Assembly: GCF_042646385.1 (NCBI RefSeq)
Contig: NZ_JBHRTO010000002.1
Coordinates: 620,001-684,000, forward strand
DNA from: Cypionkella sinensis
Lineage (GTDB): Bacteria; Pseudomonadota; Alphaproteobacteria; Rhodobacterales; Rhodobacteraceae
Reading direction: 5' to 3'
Length of the DNA stretch: 64,000 nt
Made by a program: the position numbers and the translations under genes. Under the pieces are notes generated by a model. It was not told the origin of the DNA and searched no databases. It saw nothing but the letters and a program-made list of their open reading frames with translations. Within the stretch, counting starts at the first letter, position 1. Each line of letters opens with the position of its first letter. Shown one piece after another: positions 51,795 to 59,893 of the stretch.

Positions 51795-51878
51795 CTTCAT
51801 CTTGGTAAAATACTCCCGCCGGAGGCGCCTTTCGCTTGCGGCGGAGCCTCCGGCGGGAGTATTTGCGCCAAGATGAAG
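51795..51878. repeat. Inverted pair of CATCTTGG-type repeats forming a large hairpin (copies 5 and 6)
   Basis: CTTCATCTTGGTAAAATACT continuing to CCGCCGGAGGC (51795-51826) and its inverse ending in GCGCCAAGATGAAG (51846-51878). The arms of about 32 bases are almost complementary with a loop of about 19 bases. It lies between the dapA stop and the next DMT gene (start 51893) and could terminate or protect the dapA mRNA. Confidence 0.75.
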
Positions 51879-51892
51879 CGAAAGGCCGCCTG

Positions 51893-52753
51893 ATGACCCC
51901 CAACCTGCGCGGCAGCCTCTATATGACCGCATCCATGGCGGGCTTCGCGGTCGAGGATGCGTTTCTGAAAGCCGCCAGCCAGACGATTCCGGTGGGCGAG
52001 GCCATTCTGATCATGGGGCTGATCGGCATCGCGGTGTTTTCCGGCCTCGCCCTGCGCGCGGGCCACGCCCCGATCCCCGCTGCGATGTTCACCCGCACCA
52101 TGGCGCTGCGCTCGGGGTTTGAGATCACCGGGCGGCTGTTCTACGCACTGGCCATCGCGCTGACGCCAATTTCCGTCGCCTCGGCGATCCTGCAAGCCAC
52201 GCCCTTGGTGGTGGTGCTGGGGGCCGCGCTGTTCTTTGGCGAAACCGTTGGGCTGAAGCGCTGGCTGCTGATCCTGCTGGGCTTTCTGGGCGTCATGATC
52301 ATCCTGCGCCCCGGTCTCAGCGGCTTTTCGGCACTATCGCTGCTGGCACTGGTCGCCATGCTTGGCTTTGCCGGCCGCGATCTTGCCACCCGCGCCGCGC
52401 CGCCCGCGCTGTCAAACGCACAGCTTGGCGTCACCGGCTTTATCATGCTGGCGCTGTCGGGCGTGATCATCACCGCCGTCACCGGCAAGGCGGCAATGCC
52501 CGGCCCAAACGCCATGGCGCTGATCGCCGGGGCCGCCGCTTTTGGCATCAGCGCCTATGCCGCACTAACCACCGCGATGCGCGCAGGCGAAATCGCCGTC
52601 GTCACCCCGTTCCGCTACACCCGCTTGCTGTTCGCGATGATCCTCGGCGTGACGGTTTTTGGCGAGCGCCCCGACGCAGCGACCCTGACCGGTGCCGCGA
52701 TCATCGTCGCCTGCGGCGTGATCATCCTCGGCCAAAGTCGCCGAATCACCTGA
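51893..52753 (+). CDS. DMT superfamily (EamA) transporter
   Basis: 286 residues, about ten helices. MTASMAGFAVEDAFLKAAS in helix 1, ATPLVVVLGAALFFGETVGL at the end of the first repeat, and VVTPFRYTRLLFAMILGVTVF in the second. AAAGG lies seven bases before the ATG. It is preceded by the repeat hairpin. Substrate unknown. Confidence 0.9.
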   Translation: MTPNLRGSLYMTASMAGFAVEDAFLKAASQTIPVGEAILIMGLIGIAVFSGLALRAGHAPIPAAMFTRTMALRSGFEITGRLFYALAIALTPISVASAILQATPLVVVLGAALFFGETVGLKRWLLILLGFLGVMIILRPGLSGFSALSLLALVAMLGFAGRDLATRAAPPALSNAQLGVTGFIMLALSGVIITAVTGKAAMPGPNAMALIAGAAAFGISAYAALTTAMRAGEIAVVTPFRYTRLLFAMILGVTVFGERPDAATLTGAAIIVACGVIILGQSRRIT

Positions 52754-52956
52754 ACTCCCCCGGATTGTTGCTTAACAAGGCGCTAATCCGTCGCTGAAAC
52801 GGCCAAGTCTCGGCCAGTTTCCGAGATACTGTTTCGAATAGAAGAACAGTGACAAACCCCTGCCGCGCCCGTGTCGAAAAAATGGCGAAATTCAGGTTCT
52901 TATTGGGCCGCAATCAGACATCACCGCCACACATCTTAACACGAAGGGACAACAGC

Positions 52957-53547
52957 ATGTTTATGCAGGATATTTCTCGCAGCCTCACTGATTTCTCACC
53001 GGTCGAGACGGTGCTTTCCCCTCTGACAACCGGCCTTGTCGCGGGCACTTTGGTCGAAACAGCGCAAGGCTGGCAACCGATTGACGCCCTCAAGGCCGGA
53101 GATTGTGTCCAAACTTTGGATGGTGGCTTGGCCCGCATCCTGCGGATGGATCGCCGCTGGCTATTTCCTGCGCAAGAAACCAGCGTTCTGACCTTGCCGG
53201 GTGGCCACTACGATGCCTGCTCTGATCTGATCCTGCTGCCCGGTCAGCATTTGCTGATCGACACGCTGGATGATGCCACAACCGATGCAACCCCGTACGC
53301 CCTGATCCCTGCATTGGCGCTGCTCAACGCACCCGCAGAGCCGCATCGCCCGCAAGCCCCGTTGCAGATCATCACGCCGCTTTTCGCGGATGAGGAAGTG
53401 ATCTACGCCAACACTGGTGTCTTGCTGCACTGCCCCGGCCTGCTTGACGGCGCGAACCGGTTTCCCGAGGATAGCTTCTTTCCCCGCCTTGATCTGGCAG
53501 CGGCGCGCGCCCTGCTGTCGCGCCGCGCCAAACGCCTTGCCGCCTGA
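52957..53547 (+). CDS. Hint-domain protein (Hint_2 type) lacking the N-terminal cysteine
   Basis: 196 residues. The Hint fold is recognisable by GTLVETAQGWQPIDALKAGD followed by CVQTLDGG, the HYDACSDLILLPGQHLLID segment and the later YANTGVLLHCPGLLDGA. In active Hint domains a Cys or Ser stands before F-x-x-G-T; here the segment reads TTGLVAGT with Gly in that place, so autoprocessing is unlikely. Stand-alone Hint_2 proteins are common in Rhodobacteraceae, function unknown. GAAGGGA precedes the ATG. Confidence 0.82.
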   Translation: MFMQDISRSLTDFSPVETVLSPLTTGLVAGTLVETAQGWQPIDALKAGDCVQTLDGGLARILRMDRRWLFPAQETSVLTLPGGHYDACSDLILLPGQHLLIDTLDDATTDATPYALIPALALLNAPAEPHRPQAPLQIITPLFADEEVIYANTGVLLHCPGLLDGANRFPEDSFFPRLDLAAARALLSRRAKRLAA

Positions 53548-53651
53548 CCGCCCGCAGTGGAGCGGTGGGTGCAGCCCATCCCCGCTGCCACCAAAACTTC
53601 CCGCCCCGAAAGCTGGACTCTGCGTCCCCGAACCCCTATTTCGGGCGTATT

Positions 53652-54137
53652 ATGGTAGAAAAATCAGACCCCAACTCTAAACTGATCGCCGAAAACCGCC
53701 GCGCCCGCTTCGATTACGCCATCGAGTGGGATCTGGAGGCTGGCATCATGCTGCACGGCTCCGAGGTGAAATCGCTGCGCAAGGGCGGGTCCAACATCGC
53801 CGAAAGCTATGCCAGCGTCGAAGGTGGCGAGTTGTGGCTGATCAACGGCTATATCGCGCCCTATCTGCAAGCGGTGATGTTTCCTCACGAAGAACGCCGC
53901 CGCCGCAAGCTGCTGGTTTCCAAGAAGGAACTGTCGCGGCTGTGGAACGCCGTGGGCCGTGAAGGCATGACCATCGTGCCGTTGAAGATGTATTTCAACG
54001 AACGCGGTATGGTGAAGCTGAAGCTGGGGGTCGCCAAGGGCAAAAAGCTGGCCGACAAGCGCGAGACCTCTGCCAAGCGTGATTGGGATCGTCAAAAATC
54101 CCGTATCATGAAAGAGGGCATGAAGGCCAAGCTATAG
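53652..54137 (+). CDS. smpB: SsrA-binding protein SmpB
   Basis: 161 residues. It binds tmRNA and brings it to stalled ribosomes for trans-translation. NRRARFDYAIEWDLEAGIML near the N terminus, GSEVKSLRKGGSNIAESYA, and the basic C-terminal tail (KRETSAKRDWDRQKSRIMKE) are typical. The start is the ATG followed by VEKSDPNSK; upstream in-frame sequence lacks family features. Confidence 0.97.
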   Translation: MVEKSDPNSKLIAENRRARFDYAIEWDLEAGIMLHGSEVKSLRKGGSNIAESYASVEGGELWLINGYIAPYLQAVMFPHEERRRRKLLVSKKELSRLWNAVGREGMTIVPLKMYFNERGMVKLKLGVAKGKKLADKRETSAKRDWDRQKSRIMKEGMKAKL

Positions 54138-54275
54138 GGCTTGGCTGACGAGGCCGATACTCTGCGGAACCTCTGCAATATTTCCCCCTATGCGACAGGC
54201 CGCTTTCAGGTCCAGAAAAACCTGTGAAATGTCACGCTACAACGGCGGGCATGGATAGGGTAAGGAAAGAGTATT

Positions 54276-54569
54276 ATGGATATGAATCTGATCATTCAGC
54301 TTATCGCTGGTGCGCTGGGTGGCAATGCGGCTGGTGCGGTTTTGAAGAACCTCAACCTCGGCACCTTGGGCAATTCGATTGTCGGTATTCTGGGCGGCGG
54401 ACTCGGCGGGCAGATCCTGTCGATGCTGGGCGGCGCGGGTGCAGCGGCGGCGACCACCGGCGGCACCGATGTCGGCTCGATCATCGCCTCGCTGGCTTCG
54501 GGCGGCGTCGGTGGCGGCGTGCTGATGGCGATCATTGGTGCCGTGAAGAACGCGATGGCGAAAAGCTAA
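54276..54569 (+). CDS. Small glycine-rich membrane protein
   Basis: 97 residues, about 25 percent Gly and strongly hydrophobic: NLIIQLIAGALGGNAAGAVL, GNSIVGILGGGLGGQILSML and GGVGGGVLMAIIGAVKNAMA form three hydrophobic stretches with GxxxG spacing. GGAAAGAG precedes the ATG by five bases and a hairpin follows the stop, so it has its own transcript. I recognise no characterised family; similar short proteins occur in alphaproteobacteria as hypothetical proteins. Confidence 0.7.
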   Translation: MDMNLIIQLIAGALGGNAAGAVLKNLNLGTLGNSIVGILGGGLGGQILSMLGGAGAAAATTGGTDVGSIIASLASGGVGGGVLMAIIGAVKNAMAKS

Positions 54570-54578
54570 TATTCTTGC

Positions 54579-54602
54579 GCGGGCGCGCCTTGCCGCGCCC
54601 GC
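54579..54602 (+). terminator. Hairpin after the glycine-rich protein gene
   Basis: GCGGGCGCG, six bases, CGCGCCCGC, ten bases after the stop. It is followed by CGTCTCTTGTC, a weak T-rich tail. Confidence 0.6.
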
Positions 54603-54677
54603 CGTCTCTTGTCTGGCAGGCTCCATCGGTTTAACTGCAACGGCATCCTGCCGATCCCCGCAGCCCCGAGGCCCCAG

Positions 54678-55538
54678 ATGACCCCATCCCCCGCCGATGA
54701 TCCGAAAACCCTCGTCAGCACCGCTTGGCTGGCCGCGCATCGCGCTGACCCCGATCTGCGGCTGATCGACGCCAGTTGGTATCTGCCCGACGCGGGCCGC
54801 GATGCGAAGGCTGAATATGCCGCAGCCCATATCCCCGGCGCACGGTTCTTCGACATTGATGAAATCACCGATCACCGCTCGACCCTGCCACATATGGCCC
54901 CGCCGCCTGAGAAATTCATCTCGCGCCTGCGCGCCATGGGCATCGGTGACGGGCATCAGGTGGTGATCTATGATGGCTCTGGCCTGTTTTCCGCCGCCCG
55001 CGTGTGGTGGACCTTCCGGCTGATGGGCAAGACCGACGTGGCCGTGCTGGACGGCGGTTTGCCGAAATGGCGGGCCGAGGGGCGCGAGATTGAAGATATG
55101 CCGCCGATCGTGCGCGACCGCCACATGACCGTCAGCCGCCAGAACCATCTGGTGAAAGACGTCACCCAAGTCGCCCATGCCGCCAAACTGGGCGAGGCCG
55201 AAATCATCGACGCCCGTGGCGCACCGCGCTTTCGCGGTGAAGTGCCCGAGCCCCGCCCCGGCCTGCGCTCGGGCCATATTCCGGGTGCCAAAAACGTGCC
55301 CTACACCACGCTGCTGAACCCCGACGGCACGATGAAATCCCCCGACGCCCTGCGCGCGGTGTTCGAGGCTGCTGGGGTGAACCTTTCAAAACCCGCAATC
55401 ACTTCCTGCGGATCGGGTGTCACCGCTGCGATTCTCAGCCTCGCGCTGGAACGCATCGGCCACCGCAACCATGCGCTTTATGACGGTTCCTGGGCCGAAT
55501 GGGGCATGTATGACGACCTTGCGGTCGAAAAAGGATAA
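54678..55538 (+). CDS. sseA: 3-mercaptopyruvate sulfurtransferase
   Basis: 286 residues with two rhodanese domains. The active-site Cys is C244 in SCGSGVTAA, the CG[ST]G loop of mercaptopyruvate sulfurtransferases rather than the CRxGx[RT] loop of thiosulfate sulfurtransferases. It moves sulfur from 3-mercaptopyruvate to thiol acceptors. The next gene, an aminotransferase, starts five bases after the stop and might supply or use 2-oxo acids. Confidence 0.92.
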   Translation: MTPSPADDPKTLVSTAWLAAHRADPDLRLIDASWYLPDAGRDAKAEYAAAHIPGARFFDIDEITDHRSTLPHMAPPPEKFISRLRAMGIGDGHQVVIYDGSGLFSAARVWWTFRLMGKTDVAVLDGGLPKWRAEGREIEDMPPIVRDRHMTVSRQNHLVKDVTQVAHAAKLGEAEIIDARGAPRFRGEVPEPRPGLRSGHIPGAKNVPYTTLLNPDGTMKSPDALRAVFEAAGVNLSKPAITSCGSGVTAAILSLALERIGHRNHALYDGSWAEWGMYDDLAVEKG

Positions 55539-55542
55539 ATCA

Positions 55543-56718
55543 ATGCTTGAGTCGCTGAACCCGCAGCCGCAGGACAAAATCCTGCAACTGATCCAGATGT
55601 ATAAGGACGATCCGCGCGACGGTAAGATCGACCTTGGCGTCGGCGTTTACAAAGACGCCACCGGCCTGACTCCAGTGATGCGCGCCGTGAAAGCCGCCGA
55701 GAAAAAGCTGTGGGAGGTTGAGACCACCAAGACCTACACCGGCCTTGCGGGCGAGCCTGCCTATAACGCGGCCATGGTGAAGATGATCCTTGGCGACGGC
55801 TACGCAGACCGCGCCGCTTCAGTCGCAACCCCCGGCGGCACCGGGGCGATCCGGCAAGCGCTGGAACTGATCAAGCTGGCCTCGCCCACCGCTACCGTCT
55901 GGCTGTCGAACCCGACCTGGCCGAACCATCCCTCGATCATCAAATACCTTGGCATGAACATGGCCGAGTATCGCTATTTCGACGCCGCAACCCGTGGCAT
56001 CGACTTCGCGGGCCTGATTGAAGACCTGGGCGCGGTGAAGGCGGGCGATGCGGTGCTGCTGCACGGCTGCTGCCATAACCCCACCGGCGCGAACCTGTCG
56101 GCCCCGCAATGGGTCGAGGTCGCCAACCTGCTGCTGGCGCGTGGTGCTATCCCCTTCATCGACCTTGCCTATCAAGGCTTCGGCGACGGTCTGCAACAAG
56201 ACGCCGCCGCCACCCGTATGATCGCCGAAACCTTCCCCGAGGTGCTGATCGCCGCCTCGTGCAGCAAGAACTTCGGCATCTACCGCGAGCGCACCGGCAT
56301 CCTGATCGCCCTTGGCGAGCCTTCCCGCCGCGCTGTCACCCAAGGCAATCTCGCCTTCCTGAACCGGCAGAACTACAGCTTCCCGCCCGACCATGGCGCG
56401 CGGCTGGTGACGATGATCCTCGAGGACGACACCCTGCGCGCCGATTGGCAGGCAGAACTGGAGGAAGTCCGCCTCAACATGCTGACCCTGCGCCAAAGCC
56501 TTGCGGATGAGTTGCGCCGCGCCACCAACTCGGATCGCTTTGATTTCGTCGCCAGCCACCGCGGGATGTTCAGCCGCTTGGGCCTGACCGAAGCACAGGT
56601 GAACACCCTGCGCGAGAAACACGGCATCTACATGGTGGGCGATTCACGCATCAACATCGCCGGCCTGAACGCCAAAACCGTGCCGATCCTCGCCGCTGCC
56701 ATCGCATCGCTCGGCTAG
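55543..56718 (+). CDS. tyrB: Aromatic amino acid / aspartate aminotransferase (class I, TyrB type)
   Basis: 391 residues, PLP-dependent fold type I, subgroup I-alpha. The PLP lysine is K242 in SCSKNFGIYRER; D207 and Y210 in FIDLAYQGFGDG contact the cofactor; LGVGVYKDATG and GGTGAIRQA are further signatures. It transaminates aromatic amino acids and aspartate. AAGGA precedes the ATG, and the five-base gap to sseA shows co-transcription. In this place it could deaminate cysteine to mercaptopyruvate for SseA, which is an inference. Confidence 0.92.
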   Translation: MLESLNPQPQDKILQLIQMYKDDPRDGKIDLGVGVYKDATGLTPVMRAVKAAEKKLWEVETTKTYTGLAGEPAYNAAMVKMILGDGYADRAASVATPGGTGAIRQALELIKLASPTATVWLSNPTWPNHPSIIKYLGMNMAEYRYFDAATRGIDFAGLIEDLGAVKAGDAVLLHGCCHNPTGANLSAPQWVEVANLLLARGAIPFIDLAYQGFGDGLQQDAAATRMIAETFPEVLIAASCSKNFGIYRERTGILIALGEPSRRAVTQGNLAFLNRQNYSFPPDHGARLVTMILEDDTLRADWQAELEEVRLNMLTLRQSLADELRRATNSDRFDFVASHRGMFSRLGLTEAQVNTLREKHGIYMVGDSRINIAGLNAKTVPILAAAIASLG

Positions 56719-56722
56719 AAAC

Positions 56723-57598
56723 ATGCTCGCCATTGCCCTGTCGCTGGCAGCGGCGAGCAGCTTTGCCCTGTCGTCGATGCTGATCAGTTCGGTCAGCACC
56801 CGCATGGGCCTGTTTCAACTGGCGCGTTGGCAAATGAGCATCGCCTTTGCCCTGACCGCCACCGCATCCATCGCCATCGGCGGCTGGCGCGGGCTGACAC
56901 TGACGCAATTCGGCCTGCTCAGCGCATCGTCCGCCTCTGGCATCATGCTGGCCTCGACCACCTTCTTCGCCACCATCTACGTCACCGGCCCCCGCGTCAC
57001 CGCGATGTTCTTCGCACTGGCCTCGCCCTTCGCCCTTCTGCTCGGCTATCTGTTTCTGGGTGAGACGATCAATGCCACCCAAGGGCTTGGCATCGCGATG
57101 ATCGTCGCGGGCATCCTGTTCGCCGTCGCCATGCCCGAGAAAACCGCCGATGCCCCACCCCGCCGCGTGCCCCTGCTGGGCGTGGCACTGGGCCTGATCA
57201 CCGCGATAGGCCAAGCCGGGGGCAGCCTGTTCGCCCGCCCCGCGATGGCCAGCGGCGTTGATCCCTTCACCGCCATGGCGATCCGCTCGGGTCTTGGCGT
57301 GGCGTTCTACATCCTGCTGATGGCCTTTCCCTTCGCCCGCGCTGCCCGGCTGCCGGGGCCACGCGCGATGCGGGATGTCAGCCTCTCTGCCCTGTTCGGC
57401 ATGTTTCTGGGCATGTCCTTGATGATGGCGGCGCTGTCTTATGGAGAGGTCGGCATCGTCACCACCCTGTCCTCGATGACGCCGATCCTGATCCTGCCAA
57501 TGATCTGGGCCACCAGCCGCCGCGCCCCCGGCCTCTGGGCATGGCTCGGTGCCATCCTCGCCGTGGCAGGCACCGCCGTCATCAGCCTCGCCGCCTAG
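56723..57598 (+). CDS. DMT superfamily (EamA) transporter
   Basis: 291 residues, about ten helices: LSLAAASSFALSSMLISSVS in helix 1, FALLLGYLFLGETINATQGL ending repeat one, and SSMTPILILPMIWATSRRAP near the end. It begins four bases after the aminotransferase stop, so it is the third gene of the sseA-tyrB unit. Substrate unknown; an amino acid or thiol compound would fit the neighbours. Confidence 0.9.
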   Translation: MLAIALSLAAASSFALSSMLISSVSTRMGLFQLARWQMSIAFALTATASIAIGGWRGLTLTQFGLLSASSASGIMLASTTFFATIYVTGPRVTAMFFALASPFALLLGYLFLGETINATQGLGIAMIVAGILFAVAMPEKTADAPPRRVPLLGVALGLITAIGQAGGSLFARPAMASGVDPFTAMAIRSGLGVAFYILLMAFPFARAARLPGPRAMRDVSLSALFGMFLGMSLMMAALSYGEVGIVTTLSSMTPILILPMIWATSRRAPGLWAWLGAILAVAGTAVISLAA

Positions 57599-57720
57599 AG
57601 CCGATCAACATTCACACGCTTGCAGCTAGTCAAATCCGGGCGGGAGCAGGAAACGCATTGCGTTTCCCCGCCCGCTTGCGCGGTTTGCCTCTGAAGTCAC
57701 GTCAGCGAGAAACCCATTGA

Positions 57721-57779
57721 GGCCAGCGCCCGACCCGGTGGGCGAGAAGCGCCCGCCGAGGGCGGGTCGGGCGCTGGCC
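57721..57779. repeat. Arms-only copy (C) of the structured repeat element
   Basis: GGCCAGCGCCCGACCC at 57721-57736 and its exact complement at 57764-57779, with an inner GGTGGGCG/CGCCCGCC pair. The arms match those of copies A and B, including the GGTGGGCGAG that follows the left arm, but the central 70-80 bases are missing. Convergent genes on both sides, as for A and B. Confidence 0.7.
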
Positions 57780-57880
57780 GGGCCATAGAGGCCCGGCGGT
57801 TTCAACGGCACCTGCACCGCATGGCGAAGGCAATGGCCTTCGCCAGACTACCCGAGATAAATTGTCGACACCCCCATGCC

Positions 57881-57908
57881 AAAGGCCCGCAGAAATCTGC
57901 GGGCCTTT
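57881..57908 (-). terminator. Terminator of the glnK-amtB operon
   Basis: AAAGGCCCGCAGA, two bases, TCTGCGGGCCTTT: a 13-base perfect stem 29 bases past the amtB stop. Confidence 0.85.
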
Positions 57909-57936
57909 GCCGTTTGCTTGCCTGTAAAGCCTCAGA

Positions 57937-59289
57937 TTAGCCGTGGTAAGCCGCTTCGCCGTGGCTGGCGAGGTCCAGCCCCTGACGCTCGGTGTCGGCA
58001 TCCACGCGCAGACCGATGGTCATATCCACCAGCTTGTAGAGGATGAACGAGATCACACCCGACCAGACCAGCGTGATTGCCACAGCCTCGATCTGGATCC
58101 AGGTCTGTGCTGCGATGGAATAGTCATCGCCCTTCACACCGCCCAAGCTGCCTGCCGAGAACACACCCGTCAGCACGGCACCGATGATGCCGCCCACGCC
58201 ATGCACGCCGAACACGTCAAGGCTGTCGTCATATTTCAGCTTGTTCTTCACCACGGTGACGAAGAAATAGCAGCCCAGCACCGCGATGATGCCCAGCGCA
58301 ATCGCGCCCATCGGGCCAACCGTGCCACAAGCCGGGGTGATCGCGACCAGACCAGCCACCATACCCGAAGCAGCCCCCAACATCGAAGCCTTGCCGCGCT
58401 GAATGCCTTCCAGCACCGACCAAGCCAGCGTAGCCGCAGCAGTCGCGAGGAAAGTGTTGATCATCGCCAGCGTCGCACCGCCGTTGGCTTCCAGGTTGGA
58501 GCCGACGTTGAAACCAAACCAGCCAACCCACAGCATCGACGCGCCGATCATGGTCATCACCATCGAATGCGGTGCCATGTTTTCCTTGCCGTAGCCGACG
58601 CGCTTGCCGATCACAAGGCAACCGACCAAGGCCGCAATACCGGCGTTGATATGCACAACCGTGCCGCCTGCAAAGTCAATCGCGCCCATGTTGAAGATCA
58701 GGCCCGAAGCATCCCAGACCATATGCGCGACCGGGAAATAGACGAACGTCACCCACAGTGCACAGAAGGCAAGAACAGCGGTGAACTTCACGCGCTCGGC
58801 GAAGGCACCAATGATCAGACCGGGCGTGATTGCGGCAAAGGTCATCTGGAAGGCGATGAACAGATATTCCGGGATCACATAGCCCGCCGAGAACGTCGCC
58901 GACATGCTGTCAGCGGTCACGCCCGACAGGAACAGTTTGCCGAAGCCGCCCCAATAGGGCGAGGTGCCGCCGCCGAACGTCACCGAATAGCCGTAAACCG
59001 CCCAGATCACCATGACGAGGCAGGCGATCAGCGTGGTCTGCATCAGGATCGACAGCATGTTCTTGCTGCGCACCAAGCCGCCGTAGAACAGCGCAAGGCC
59101 GGGAATGGTCATGAACAGCACAAGGGCGGTCGAGGTCATCATCCACGACACGTCGCCCTTGTCCATCACCGGGGCCGCAGCCTCGGCCACAGCCTCAACC
59201 ACCGGAGCGGTGGCATCCGTCGCGGTCTGCGCCAAAGCAGGCAAGGCCGCCATGATCGCCGCCGCCGTAAGTCCTAGTTTCTTCAGCAT
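57937..59289 (-). CDS. amtB: Ammonium transporter AmtB
   Basis: 450 residues: a signal peptide (MLKKLGLTAAAIMAALPALA), a short Ala/Val-rich spacer, then eleven predicted helices. LFYGGLVRSKNMLSILMQT near residue 68, AHMVWDASGLI, GTVVHINAGIAAL and HGVGGIIGAVLTGVF are Amt family motifs. It moves ammonium across the inner membrane and is blocked by GlnK. AGGGG precedes the ATG at 59289; it lies 13 bases after glnK. Confidence 0.97.
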   Translation of the reverse strand: MLKKLGLTAAAIMAALPALAQTATDATAPVVEAVAEAAAPVMDKGDVSWMMTSTALVLFMTIPGLALFYGGLVRSKNMLSILMQTTLIACLVMVIWAVYGYSVTFGGGTSPYWGGFGKLFLSGVTADSMSATFSAGYVIPEYLFIAFQMTFAAITPGLIIGAFAERVKFTAVLAFCALWVTFVYFPVAHMVWDASGLIFNMGAIDFAGGTVVHINAGIAALVGCLVIGKRVGYGKENMAPHSMVMTMIGASMLWVGWFGFNVGSNLEANGGATLAMINTFLATAAATLAWSVLEGIQRGKASMLGAASGMVAGLVAITPACGTVGPMGAIALGIIAVLGCYFFVTVVKNKLKYDDSLDVFGVHGVGGIIGAVLTGVFSAGSLGGVKGDDYSIAAQTWIQIEAVAITLVWSGVISFILYKLVDMTIGLRVDADTERQGLDLASHGEAAYHG

Positions 59290-59302
59290 GTTCTGTCCCC
59301 TC

Positions 59303-59641
59303 TCACAGCGCGTCGTCATCGACGTCGCCGGTGCGCACCCGCAAGGCACGCTCCACATCCAACACGAAAATCTTGCCGTCACCGATCTTGCCGGTGCGCG
59401 CTGTCTTGGTGATCGCGTCCACAACCGTATCGGCCAGCGCATCGCTGACCACGATCTCCAGCCGCATCTTCGGCACGAAATTCACCGCATATTCTGCACC
59501 ACGGTAGATTTCAGTGTGGCCCGACTGCATGCCGAAGCCCTTGATTTCCGTCACCATCATCCCTTGCACGCCGATCGCGGTCAGCGCTTCGCGCACCTCG
59601 TCCAGCTTGTAGGGCTTGATGGCGGCTATGATCATTTTCAC
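59303..59641 (-). CDS. glnK: Nitrogen regulatory P-II protein GlnK
   Basis: 112 residues from the GTG start, exactly the P-II length; AAGGGG lies eight bases before it. The T-loop GHTEIYRGAEYAVNFVPK carries Y51, the uridylylation site; the B-loop TGKIGDGKIFV and the C-terminal signature are complete. It senses 2-oxoglutarate and ATP/ADP and gates AmtB, with which it is co-transcribed. No convincing sigma-54 promoter was found in the 252-base upstream gap. Confidence 0.96.
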   Translation of the reverse strand: MKMIIAAIKPYKLDEVREALTAIGVQGMMVTEIKGFGMQSGHTEIYRGAEYAVNFVPKMRLEIVVSDALADTVVDAITKTARTGKIGDGKIFVLDVERALRVRTGDVDDDAL

Positions 59642-59893
59642 GATGCACCCCTTTGTTTCCCAAGGCCCTTGGCGGCCCTCGCCGATGATCAGGCGGCGTT
59701 CGCAGGTGCAGCACAAGTTTTCGGCGGCGTAAAAAATGGGCGCGCCGGGGTATTGCCTAAAATTTAATCTCGATAGCCACCACGCGGCGCAAATTTAAGC
59801 GGCAAGGAACCGCGAATCGGACGCCGCCCCGCTTCGCATTCCCCGCCGAACCGGGTAGAGTGCTGAAAACCGCTTAAAAGGGCACAAACAGGC

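Larger units (their letters stand above)
57599..57936. other. Convergent intergenic region with hairpins
   Basis: 338 bases between the DMT gene and amtB; no gene is seen. It holds three strong inverted repeats: GGAAACGCATTGCGTTTCC at 57650-57668, the arms-only repeat element at 57721-57779, and the amtB terminator at 57881-57908. Confidence 0.7.

Noticed and set aside
51783..51892. Short frames giving LPPEAP / LGANTPAGG type peptides near the repeats
   Set aside because: They are translations of the CATCTTGG-type repeat, which occurs in non-coding gaps in both orientations.
57650..57668. GGAAACGCATTGCGTTTCC as a protein operator
   Set aside because: A perfect palindrome, but it lies between convergent gene ends with no promoter to control; more likely a structural or repeat element.
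59642..59893. Possible sigma-54/NtrC promoter for glnK-amtB
   Set aside because: I looked for GG-N10-GC and TGCAC dyads; nothing convincing is present, so no site is claimed.
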